38,424 bases of DNA from Beijerinckiaceae bacterium (GTDB lineage: Bacteria > Pseudomonadota > Alphaproteobacteria > Rhizobiales > Beijerinckiaceae), in contig CANGFT010000042.1 of NCBI GenBank assembly GCA_947453205.1, positions 1 to 38,424 of the forward strand. The letters are read 5' to 3'. The notes below the pieces were generated by a model, which saw only the letters and a list, made by a program, of their open reading frames with translations, ran no database searches and was not told the DNA's origin. A program made the position numbers and the translations under genes. Position 1 is the stretch's first letter. Each line of letters starts with the position of its first letter. Shown here piece by piece: positions 16,403-23,583 of the stretch.

Positions 16403-17380
16403 TCACTCGCCCTTGATGTTGTTGGCCTTGATGACCGAGCCCCAGCGCTCGCTGTCCTGCTTGAAGATCCGCCCGGCTTCGGCGGGCGTGTTCAGGACGG
16501 GCGTGGCGCGCAGATCGGCGAGCCGCTTGGCGGCGTCAGGGGCCTGGAAGGCGAGGCGGATGCCGGCCGACAGTTTCTCGGCGATGTCGGCGGGCGTGTC
16601 CGGGGGCGCGACCACCGCGAACCAGGTGGTCGAGACCACATCAGGCCAGGTTTCGCTGAGCGAGGGGACGTCGGGCAGGCTGGGATCGCGCTTTTCAGAG
16701 CCGATGGCGAGGGCGCGCATGCCGCCCGAGCTCAGATGCGGCCAGGCGTCCAGCAGATTGGCGAAGGCGAAATCAATGCGCCCCGCAAGAAGCTCGGTCA
16801 TCACCTCGGCGGTGCCCTTGAAAGGCACATGGACAAGATCCGTGCCCGTCTTGGCCCGCAGGATTTCGGCGGTCAGGTGCAGGGTGCTGCCAGCGCCTGT
16901 CGAGGCGTAGTTGAGGCCGCCGGGCTTGCGCGCGAGTTCGATGAGCTGGGCGAGCGTGGCGGCGGGCAGGTTGTTGCGCACCAAAAGCACATTGGGAACG
17001 CTGCAGATAACCGTAATCGGCGTGAAGCGGTCCTGATCGTATTTGAGGTTGGGGAAGAGATATTTGTTGAGGGCGATCGGCGGCGGAGGGGCGGTGAGCA
17101 GGGTGTGGCCGTCCGGCGCCGCGCGGGCCACCTGCTCGGCGCCCACATTCTGCGCGCCGCCGGGCTTGTTCTCGACAATGACGGTCTGGCCCCATTGCTG
17201 CTGGAACGAGGCGCTGATGATGCGCGACAGGAAATCAGGCGCGCTGCCGGGCGGCAGGGGCACGACGATCTTCATCTGCTGGCTCGGGAAGTCCGCCGCC
17301 CGAACAGGGGCCGCAAGGCAGAGGCCTAGGCTCAGCGCAGTCGCGAGGCGCGCAAGGCGCGGCAGGTTCGTGTGGATCAT
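16403..17380 (-). CDS. Tripartite tricarboxylate transporter receptor (TctC/Bug), third copy
   Basis: 325-residue binding protein with a signal peptide cut near APVRAA (about residue 29). Bug-family hallmarks are IVVPLPPGSAPDFLSRIIS, VENKPGGAQNVGAEQVARAAPDGHTLL, and NYASTGAGSTLHLTAEIL. It is a more standard TctC than the tandem pair at 7472-9621 and is not close to them. The ATG at 17380 with GGGAGACACAG upstream is preferred over the longer frame to 17545. It lies on the same strand as tctB-tctA but is separated from them by a small opposite-strand gene, so it is probably the partner of TctAB with its own promoter. Confidence 0.92.
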   Translation of the reverse strand: MIHTNLPRLARLATALSLGLCLAAPVRAADFPSQQMKIVVPLPPGSAPDFLSRIISASFQQQWGQTVIVENKPGGAQNVGAEQVARAAPDGHTLLTAPPPPIALNKYLFPNLKYDQDRFTPITVICSVPNVLLVRNNLPAATLAQLIELARKPGGLNYASTGAGSTLHLTAEILRAKTGTDLVHVPFKGTAEVMTELLAGRIDFAFANLLDAWPHLSSGGMRALAIGSEKRDPSLPDVPSLSETWPDVVSTTWFAVVAPPDTPADIAEKLSAGIRLAFQAPDAAKRLADLRATPVLNTPAEAGRIFKQDSERWGSVIKANNIKGE

Positions 17381-17525
17381 CTGTGTCTCCCGGGGCGCGC
17401 GGCGTTGGATGCGCAGTTGGCGGCACTTTCGCCCGAACGGCGCCCGGAGACAAGATGCGCATGGCTGCAACGATGCAGCCGACGCCGCGTTTCCCTTGCG
17501 TTCAATGAAACGTGAGGAGCAGGAC

Positions 17526-17747
17526 ATGGCGAACGCCACCCGCAAGAAGCTTGGCGCAGGATTGCATCACAAGGGCAGCGGCTCAGGCGCCATGACCGAG
17601 GTTCCCGGCGACAAGATCGGGGAGAATGAGATTCTGTCCAACCGGGACAAGAGCCAGCGCTCGGATTCGCGGGGCCTTGATGGCCGGGAGATCCAGAACG
17701 AGCAGATGCAGGATCAGGTCCATAACCAGCAGGGGCCCGAACGCTGA
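17526..17747 (+). CDS. Small hydrophilic protein of unknown function
   Basis: 73 residues, very polar, with many Gly, Gln, Asn, Asp, Lys and Arg, no cysteine and no membrane segment. It looks largely disordered. Support for a real gene: GAGGAGCAGGAC sits just before the ATG at 17526, and the frame ends at a hairpin. I do not recognise a family. It interrupts an otherwise minus-strand tctB-tctA-tctC arrangement, and its 5' end is divergent from tctC. A stress-related or intrinsically disordered role is possible only as speculation. Confidence 0.65.
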   Translation: MANATRKKLGAGLHHKGSGSGAMTEVPGDKIGENEILSNRDKSQRSDSRGLDGREIQNEQMQDQVHNQQGPER

Positions 17748-17760
17748 GGCTTGAACGCGA

Positions 17761-17785
17761 ACGGCGCGGGACATGCCCGCGCCGT
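17761..17785. terminator. Perfect 10-bp hairpin between convergent small-protein gene and tctA
   Basis: ACGGCGCGGG (17761-17770) and CCCGCGCCGT (17776-17785) pair perfectly around a five-base loop. It sits between two convergent stops (17747 and 17810) and so could end both transcripts. No long T run follows on either strand, so efficiency is uncertain. Confidence 0.5.
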
Positions 17786-17809
17786 CAATCCTGAACCTTT
17801 GGCCTTCGC

Positions 17810-19339
17810 CTATTCGGCCGCATGTCCCGCGACGCCCGCTGCCGCAGCGACCTTCGGCTTGACGAAGCGCACATAGATCTGCGCGCCGACGAGCAGGAAA
17901 CAGAACCCGAGGAAGACGCCGGAGATCGGACGCTCGACGAAGGTCATGAGGTCGCCGCGCGAAATGATCAGCGCGCGCCGGAAATTCTCCTCGAAGCGCG
18001 GGCCGAGGACGAAGCCGAGCAGGATCGGCGCGGGCTCGAACTTCAACAGCACCAGCAGATAGCCGAAGATGCCCAGCGCCAGCGTCGCGCCGACGTCAAA
18101 GAGCGAGTTGCGGGCGGCGAAGACGCCGATGCAGATGAAGAACAGCGCGCTGGGATAGAGATATTTATAGGGGATCATCAACATCTTCACCCAGATGCCG
18201 ATCATCGGCACGTTGAGGACGATGAGGATGAGGTTGCCGACCCAGAAGCTGGCGATCAGGCCCCAGAACAGATCGGGATGCTCCACGATGAGGCGTGGGC
18301 CCGGCGTGATGCCATGGATGATGAGCGCGCCGAGCAGCAGCGCCATCACCGCGTCGCCGGGAATGCCGAGGCTCATGGTGGGGATGAAGTCGCCCTGCAC
18401 GGAGGAGTGGGTCGAGGCCTCAGGGGCCGCGACGCCCTCGATCGCGCCATGGCCGAAACGCTCCGGAGTCTTCGACACTTTCTTTTCCGTGGCGTAGGCG
18501 ACGAAGGAGGCGATGGTCGGGCCCGTCCCGGGAATGCAGGAGCACAGGCTGCCGACGAGCGTGCCGCGCAGGATCGGGAAGGCCGAACGCTTGATGTCGT
18601 CCCGGGTGGGGACCATGTCGGACATCTTGATGTTGGTGTAGGCGAGGTTCAGCGGCGCCGTATTGTTCACCGAGCGCAGGAACTCGGCGATGCCGAAGAG
18701 GCCCAGCGACAGGGCGACGAGCTCAAGCCCATCGGAGAGGTCGACGACCCCGAAGGTGAAGCGCTCGACGCCGGTGTTCACGTCCGTGCCCATGATGCCG
18801 AGGATGAGGCCCAGCAAGGTCATGGCGACGCCCTTGAGGGGGGAGCCCTTGGCCAGCGTCGAACCCGCCAGCAGGCCAAGCAGCATCAGCGAACAGATCT
18901 CAGGGGCGCCGAACTGGAACGCGACATTCGCCACATAGGGGGCGAAGAAGATCATCTGAAGGATGCCGAAGGCGGCGCCGAACATCGAGCCCAGCATGGT
19001 GATGCCCAGCGCCACGCCGCCGCGGCCCTGCTTCGTCAGGGGGAAGCCGTCGAGGCAGGTCACCGCATGGGGGGGATGGCAGGGCAGGTTCAGCAGGATC
19101 GAGCAGATCGCCCCGCCATATTGGGCGCCATAGTAGATGCCCGAGAGCATCAGCACGGCCGCGACCGGCTTCATGCCGAAGGTCAGCGGCAGAAGGATCG
19201 AGATCGCGGAGAGAACGCCCATGCCGGGCAGCACGCCGACAAGATTGCCGACCATGACGCCGACGAAGCACCAGAGCAGGTTATGGGGCTCCAGCGCGAT
19301 GCTGAAGCCATGCATGAGGCCGCCGAGTCCAGTGTCCAT
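17810..19339 (-). CDS. tctA: Tripartite tricarboxylate transporter large permease subunit
   Basis: 509-residue inner-membrane protein with about 11-12 hydrophobic segments. It forms the channel of a secondary transporter that takes organic acids delivered by a TctC receptor. Diagnostic motifs are GNLVGVLPGMG near residues 31-41, YGGAICSILLNLPCHP near 73-88, and CIPGTGPTIASF in the second half, the two PGxG regions that mark the family. Its ATG at 19339 begins one base after the stop of tctB, so translation is probably coupled. The C-terminal Ala-rich tail is short. The exact substrate is unknown. Confidence 0.95.
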   Translation of the reverse strand: MDTGLGGLMHGFSIALEPHNLLWCFVGVMVGNLVGVLPGMGVLSAISILLPLTFGMKPVAAVLMLSGIYYGAQYGGAICSILLNLPCHPPHAVTCLDGFPLTKQGRGGVALGITMLGSMFGAAFGILQMIFFAPYVANVAFQFGAPEICSLMLLGLLAGSTLAKGSPLKGVAMTLLGLILGIMGTDVNTGVERFTFGVVDLSDGLELVALSLGLFGIAEFLRSVNNTAPLNLAYTNIKMSDMVPTRDDIKRSAFPILRGTLVGSLCSCIPGTGPTIASFVAYATEKKVSKTPERFGHGAIEGVAAPEASTHSSVQGDFIPTMSLGIPGDAVMALLLGALIIHGITPGPRLIVEHPDLFWGLIASFWVGNLILIVLNVPMIGIWVKMLMIPYKYLYPSALFFICIGVFAARNSLFDVGATLALGIFGYLLVLLKFEPAPILLGFVLGPRFEENFRRALIISRGDLMTFVERPISGVFLGFCFLLVGAQIYVRFVKPKVAAAAGVAGHAAE

Positions 19340-19340
19340 G

Positions 19341-19817
19341 TCACAGGCCCCTTACGATCGGAATCTGCACATGCAGAACGAAGGAAAAAAGCGCGATGGC
19401 GAAGACAGTGACGCCACCCGCCAGAAGCGCAGATGATTTCACGTTGCTGTCGTTATCGCCGCAGGCGCCGATGAAGACGCAGAAGAAGGTCGCAGGCGCG
19501 AGTCCGGCGTATTCCGCGAGCAAGATGAAAGCCGCGACGCTGCCGATGATGCAGCCCCAACCCCGCCAGTCGGGATGGGCGGGAAGCGCGTGGTGCGCGT
19601 CCATGATGTCGGCGCCGGCCTTGGCGCCGACGCTGGCCGCCAGGGCGATCAGCACGCCCATGAAGGTGATCATGACGCCGAGGCAAACGGGAAAGAACCC
19701 AGGCCCCATCTGGGTCAGGCTGCCCACCTTGTAGGTGGAGCCGATGACGGCCGCCCCGCCGCCAATGAGGATCATCAATCCCCCGGCGTAATAATCACGC
19801 CTGCTTTCACTGATCAT
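19341..19817 (-). CDS. tctB: Tripartite tricarboxylate transporter small permease subunit
   Basis: 158-residue membrane protein with four predicted helices. It matches the TctB family at YYAGGLMILIGGGAAVIGSTYKVGS and MGPGFFPVCLGVMI. It supports TctA in the membrane complex. The ATG at 19817 is preceded by GGGAGGAG eight to nine bases upstream; the longer frame starts at a TTG that would lie inside that ribosome site. It is the first gene of the tctB-tctA operon and lies downstream of an AT-rich region with repeated TCACGA elements. Confidence 0.9.
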   Translation of the reverse strand: MISESRRDYYAGGLMILIGGGAAVIGSTYKVGSLTQMGPGFFPVCLGVMITFMGVLIALAASVGAKAGADIMDAHHALPAHPDWRGWGCIIGSVAAFILLAEYAGLAPATFFCVFIGACGDNDSNVKSSALLAGGVTVFAIALFSFVLHVQIPIVRGL

Positions 19818-19850
19818 GACGCGCGCTCCTCCCAAAAGCTGCAGTCTTCA

Positions 19851-19912
19851 TTCACGACTTATCACGGAGTTTTCACGAATCAATCAACTTTTTGTGAGCA
19901 TTTCGTGATAAT
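19851..19912. promoter_or_regulatory. Operator-like TCACGA repeats and promoter between tctB and the ModA-like gene
   Basis: This is the most AT-rich short stretch in the neighbourhood. TCACGA or TCACGG appears at 19852, 19862 and 19873, and TTCGTGA at 19902-19908 makes a perfect 7-bp inverted repeat with TCACGAA at 19873-19879. On the minus strand TTGATT (19887-19882), a 17-bp spacer and TGATAA (19864-19859) form a plausible promoter for tctBA, overlapped by these sites. A ligand-responsive regulator binding here is the simplest reading. No regulator gene adjoins it. Confidence 0.5.
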
Positions 19913-19992
19913 TGTGGCATGGCCTCAGGCGCAGCCCGCCTCGCCAGCGCGCGCGCCATCTCCTATGTTCGGGCGATCTGCGAGGAGGAAAC

Positions 19993-20715
19993 ATGTCGGA
20001 CCAGACCATCATCGGCGCGCAGGGCGGCTCGTCGCTGCGCATCCTGTCGGCAAGCGCCGTGCGGCAGGCGATCACGCGTTGCGCGGAGCTCTTTCACGCC
20101 GCAGCCGGGCAAGGCGCCCACGCCCGTTTCGACACCTCCGGGGCGATCCTTCGGCGCATCGGCGAGGGCGAGGCCTGCGATGTCGTGGCCTCCTCGCTGG
20201 ATTGCCTTGAGGAATTGCAGGCCAGGGGCCTGCTCGGCGACGCGCCGGTCGTGGTGGGCGTGTCGCGTGTGGCGCTCGGGGTGCGGCGAGGCGAGGCGCC
20301 GCCGGATATTTCGACAGTTGAATCCCTCAAGAGCGCACTGCGCGCCGCCCCTGTCATCGTGCGGGGCGATCCCGCAGGCGGGGGCACGGCGGGCAATCAC
20401 CTGCAGAAGGTGTTCGAGCGGCTGGGCCTCATCGAGGAGCTGGCTGACCGCACGGTGCTGCGCATCGGCGGCTACAATGTCATGAAGGAGGTGGCGGAGG
20501 GCCGCGCGCCCTTCGGCCTCACCCAGTCGACCGAGATCGTCGCGGTGGACGGCGTCGAGATCGGCGCCTGGCTGCCCGAGGAGGTGCAGCTGACGACCCG
20601 CTATGCGGTCGCCCTTGGCGGCGACGCCGCGCCCGCCGCGCAGGACTTCCTCGCCTTCCTGGCGCAGGAGCCCTGCCGCGCCGTCTTCGACGCCGCCGGG
20701 TTCGCGAGGCCCTGA
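19993..20715 (+). CDS. ModA-like substrate-binding-fold protein without signal peptide
   Basis: 240 residues with a type 2 periplasmic-binding fold of the ModA/molybdate-binding superfamily. It opens with LRILSASAVRQAITRCAELFHAAAG and contains the ligand-site-like RGDPAGGGTAGNHLQKVFERLG region, ending in AAQDFLAFLAQ..CRAVFDAAGF. No hydrophobic leader is present: the start is MSDQTIIGAQGG. GAGGAGGAAAC lies directly before the ATG at 19993, so the short N-terminus is well supported. No modB or modC gene adjoins it. It may bind a small ligand in the cytoplasm; the ligand and role are unknown. It is divergent from tctBA and convergent with the LLM oxidoreductase (15 bp apart). Confidence 0.82.
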   Translation: MSDQTIIGAQGGSSLRILSASAVRQAITRCAELFHAAAGQGAHARFDTSGAILRRIGEGEACDVVASSLDCLEELQARGLLGDAPVVVGVSRVALGVRRGEAPPDISTVESLKSALRAAPVIVRGDPAGGGTAGNHLQKVFERLGLIEELADRTVLRIGGYNVMKEVAEGRAPFGLTQSTEIVAVDGVEIGAWLPEEVQLTTRYAVALGGDAAPAAQDFLAFLAQEPCRAVFDAAGFARP

Positions 20716-20730
20716 GGGGCAGGCGCAGCT

Positions 20731-21846
20731 TCAGCCATCGGCCCGCGCAGGCTGGCGCAGGCCCAGCCGCTCCATGCGCGGCAGCACCTCGTCGCGCAGA
20801 TGGGGGAATTCATTGACGTAATGCACGAGGCCGATGGCCATGCCGTCGAGGCCCGCGTCCGCCATGCGTTTGAAGGCCTCGGCCACCTCGTCATAGCTGC
20901 CCACGACCGGATAGGTTCCCACGCCGCTGATGAGCCGCTCCTTCAGGGCTCTGAGCTCTTCGGGGGGCGTCTGGCTGGCGCGGGCGCGGATGCGCACCGC
21001 ATGGTCGGCGGCCTCCCAGTCGCCCATGTCGTAGACGATGTAGTGGTGGTAGTCCCGCGCCTCCTTCGAGGTTGGGCGCGCCAGCATATGGCCGCTGGCA
21101 TAGACGCCGACCTGACGCCCGGCTTCCGCGGCGACGGCGCGCACGCCCGCGATGTCCTCGCCCAGCGCATCCAGCGTCTTGATGGCGGTGAACAGGCAGT
21201 CGACATGGCGCGCGGCGAAGCCCCGGCCTTCCGGCGAGGCGCCGGCGCTGATGAGCAGGGGCGGCTCGCCACCCCAGGGCCCGGGCTTGCACAGGACGTT
21301 CTTCAGCGTGAACCAGCGGCCCTCGAAGTCGAAGGGCTTGGTCTCCAGCCAGACCCGCCGGGCTATGGCGACCCATTCCTCCGTGTAGTCGTAGCGGATC
21401 TCATGGGGCAGAAGCTCGATGCCCATCATGCCGAATTCGCCGTGGTTCCAGCCCGAGACGATGTTGAGGCCGAAGCGCCCGCGCCCCACATGATCCGCCG
21501 TCACCATCTGCTTGGCGGCGAAGACCGGGTTGATGAAGGCGATGTGGAGGGTGCCGCAGACCGTGATCTTTTTCGTCGCGCCCAGCAGGCCCGCCGCCCA
21601 TGTCAGGGTTTCGAAGCTGGCGCCCTGCGTATCAGTCTCGCCCTTGTAGCCATGCCAGCGCCCGATGGGCAGCAGGAACTCCAGCCCCGCCTCATCGGCC
21701 AGATGCGCGGCGGCGAGATTGTTCTCGAAGGCATGGTCCCACCGCTCCGGCGCCTTGGTCATGGTCAGGCCGTTGGAGCAGTTCAGGCCGAAGAGGCCCA
21801 GCTTGAACCTGTTCGGCCCATACATGCGCGTCTGCCGTCTGGACAT
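20731..21846 (-). CDS. LLM-class flavin-dependent monooxygenase
   Basis: 371-residue TIM-barrel flavoprotein of the bacterial luciferase/SsuD superfamily, which uses reduced FMN and O2 to oxidise substrates such as alkanesulfonates, sulfones or pyrimidines. Family signatures are FLLPIGRWHGYKG (residues 57-69), VTADHVGRGRFGLNIVSGWNHGEFGMMGI and YDYTEEWVAIARRVW. This pattern is nearest to RutA, SfnG and SsuD members, without settling the substrate. GGGAGGGCAAGCC precedes the ATG at 21846, which is preferred over 21873. It lies 90 bp behind the PBP-fold gene on the same strand and is likely co-transcribed with it. No flavin reductase gene is nearby. Confidence 0.9.
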   Translation of the reverse strand: MSRRQTRMYGPNRFKLGLFGLNCSNGLTMTKAPERWDHAFENNLAAAHLADEAGLEFLLPIGRWHGYKGETDTQGASFETLTWAAGLLGATKKITVCGTLHIAFINPVFAAKQMVTADHVGRGRFGLNIVSGWNHGEFGMMGIELLPHEIRYDYTEEWVAIARRVWLETKPFDFEGRWFTLKNVLCKPGPWGGEPPLLISAGASPEGRGFAARHVDCLFTAIKTLDALGEDIAGVRAVAAEAGRQVGVYASGHMLARPTSKEARDYHHYIVYDMGDWEAADHAVRIRARASQTPPEELRALKERLISGVGTYPVVGSYDEVAEAFKRMADAGLDGMAIGLVHYVNEFPHLRDEVLPRMERLGLRQPARADG

Positions 21847-21936
21847 GGCTTGCCCTCCCTTATTTTCTCCCATTGAAACGGGTGGGAGGGCCTGTGTCCA
21901 TCCGGCGACATGCGGCGGGGCCTTGCGGCCCCGGCC

Positions 21937-22938
21937 TCAGACGTCGAGGGTGGTCCTGGCGAAGACCTCTTCAAGGCCCACGCGACGGTCCGTCAGGCCC
22001 TGCTCCTGCAGATATTGCGCGACGGTTTCGAGCACCGGCCGCGCCGCCTTGACCCCATAGGCCAGCGGATCGGCGTTGAAGCCCTTGTCCGCAGCCGCAT
22101 CGAGCGCGCCCACCTCGAACCAGGGCCCCATGGCCGCCTTCGCCCGGCGGGTCACGTCATTTTTGGCCTTGAGGAAGGCCGAATAGAGGTTGAGGGCGAG
22201 CCAGGGGTGCTTTTCGAGCAGGGAGCGGCGCACCACCACCGTGTGGTTGATCGGGTAGATCCCGGTCTTGGCGTAGAAGCGCTTGCCCTCCTCGATCGGG
22301 TCCGCGAAGAGATGCTGCACTTCGGGCACCCGCGACATGTCGATGCTGCTGCGGTCCACGAGATTGGTGTTGGTGAGATAGAGCAGGGTCGCGTCGAGCT
22401 CGCCCTTCACCAGCATTTCGCCGATGTTGGTCGAGGGCGGAATGCGGTTCAGGCGCACGCCCTCGGGCGGGGTGAAGCCTGTGGAGCCGCCGTGGCTCAT
22501 GTCGGGCGTGCGCTCCATGAACCATTCGATGTCCCGGGCGTGGACGCCAAATTCATGCTGCAGGATGCCGCGCGACCAGATGGCCGAGGTCTGCTGGTAT
22601 TCGGGAACCGCCACGCGCTTGCCGCGCAGATCCTGCGGCGTCCTGATGCCGCGATCCGCGCGCACGAGGATGCGCGTGTGGAAGAACATGCGGAAGGTGA
22701 AGACCGGGATCGCCGCCCAGGTGTAGTCGCCCCGCGAGGCCGCGATCAGCAGCGAGGAGACCGACATCTCCGACACGTCGAAATCGGCGTATTTCAGCTG
22801 CCGCCAGAACATTTCGGAGGGATGCACCACGGTGGTGTGCAGCTTGATCCCCTGCGGCTGAACATGGCCGTCGATCAGCGGGCGGGTGCGCTCGTTGTCG
22901 GACAGGGCGATGCTGAGTTCCATTTTGCCTTCGGTCAT
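21937..22938 (-). CDS. PBP-fold protein, 4,5-dihydroxyphthalate decarboxylase-like, second copy
   Basis: 333-residue paralogue of the protein at 4605-5594, with the same layout: an N-terminal MELSIALSDNERTRPL strand, PQDLRGKRVAVPEYQQTSA, and a C-terminal helical part. ACAGGAGGAAAC before the ATG at 22938 is an excellent ribosome site and excludes the longer frame to 22986. No signal peptide is visible, so it is probably cytoplasmic. It is the first gene of a probable pair with the LLM monooxygenase, which suggests a role in catabolism of the same substrate. Decarboxylase activity is unproven in this branch. Confidence 0.82.
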   Translation of the reverse strand: MTEGKMELSIALSDNERTRPLIDGHVQPQGIKLHTTVVHPSEMFWRQLKYADFDVSEMSVSSLLIAASRGDYTWAAIPVFTFRMFFHTRILVRADRGIRTPQDLRGKRVAVPEYQQTSAIWSRGILQHEFGVHARDIEWFMERTPDMSHGGSTGFTPPEGVRLNRIPPSTNIGEMLVKGELDATLLYLTNTNLVDRSSIDMSRVPEVQHLFADPIEEGKRFYAKTGIYPINHTVVVRRSLLEKHPWLALNLYSAFLKAKNDVTRRAKAAMGPWFEVGALDAAADKGFNADPLAYGVKAARPVLETVAQYLQEQGLTDRRVGLEEVFARTTLDV

Positions 22939-23036
22939 GTTTCCTCCTGTTGCGCAATTTCTAAGGGCTCGCGCCGCCTTTGTCACGAGGCGCGGCTCCC
23001 TGCAAAGCCGGAGTCGATCCCGGCGCGGATGCAGCC

Positions 23037-23042
23037 TATAAT
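23037..23042 (+). promoter_or_regulatory. Consensus -10 box six bases before zur ATG (candidate leaderless start)
   Basis: A perfect TATAAT occupies 23037-23042 and the zur ATG begins at 23049. Transcription would therefore start at or next to the A of the ATG, giving a leaderless mRNA. The region 17 bp further upstream (TCGATC at 23014-23019) is a poor -35, and no ribosome site precedes the ATG. Confidence 0.45.
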
Positions 23043-23048
23043 GGCTCT

Positions 23049-23549
23049 ATGAAGCCGCTTCGCCCGCCCCCTTCCGCCCCGCCGGAGGACGCCGGCCACC
23101 GGGATCACTCGCATTGCGCGCATGATCCGGCCCGCGCCCATGGCCATGGGGTCGATCTCACGCCCGCCCGTCGGCGGGTGCTGGATGAGCTGTGCGCGGC
23201 GGGCAGTCCGCTGGGCGCCTATGAGATGATCGACCGCCTTGCGGCCGGGACCGGCAAACGCCCGGCGCCGATCTCGGTCTATCGGGCCCTGGATTTTCTG
23301 GTCGATAAGGGGCTGGTGCATCGCCTCGCCTCCCGCAACGCCTTCATGGCCTGCGATCACGGCCATGGGGCCCACGAGCCCGCCATTTTCCTGATCTGCG
23401 ACGGTTGCGGCGCCGTCAGCGAAGTGACCTCTCAAGCCGCGGCCGAAAGCCTGCGCAGCGTCGCGCGATCCGTTGGTTTCGCCCCGCGCGCGCAGGTCAT
23501 CGAACTGGCGGGCCTTTGCGCCCGTTGCCATGGAGCTGAGCCCTCGTGA
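23049..23549 (+). CDS. zur: Fur-family transcriptional regulator, probably zinc-responsive (Zur)
   Basis: 166-residue Fur-family repressor. It has a winged-helix DNA-binding half ([12 protein letters not shown], then [19 protein letters not shown]) and a metal-binding half with two CxxC pairs for structural zinc, C117-x2-C120 and C157-x2-C160. The regulatory site is suggested by [11 protein letters not shown] (residues 101-111). The N-terminus (residues 17-34) is His-rich ([10 protein letters not shown]...HGHG), a trait more in keeping with Zur than with iron-type Fur. ispG follows in the same direction after 34 bp. No znu transporter is in the window, so its regulon lies elsewhere. Iron or peroxide sensing is not fully excluded. 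Confidence 0.85.
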   Translation: MKPLRPPPSAPPEDAGHRDHSHCAHDPARAHGHGVDLTPARRRVLDELCAAGSPLGAYEMIDRLAAGTGKRPAPISVYRALDFLVDKGLVHRLASRNAFMACDHGHGAHEPAIFLICDGCGAVSEVTSQAAAESLRSVARSVGFAPRAQVIELAGLCARCHGAEPS

Positions 23550-23583
23550 GCCCGCCCGACCGAATCAACCGGAGACTGCGCCA

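Noticed and set aside
17822-19411. 529-residue plus-strand open frame opposite tctA
   Set aside because: It is Asp/Glu/Arg/His-rich low-complexity translation of the antisense of a membrane protein. tctA itself is clear.
4605-22938. Genomic island or mobile element
   Set aside because: No integrase, transposase, terminal repeats or tRNA target seen, and base composition looks uniform by eye.
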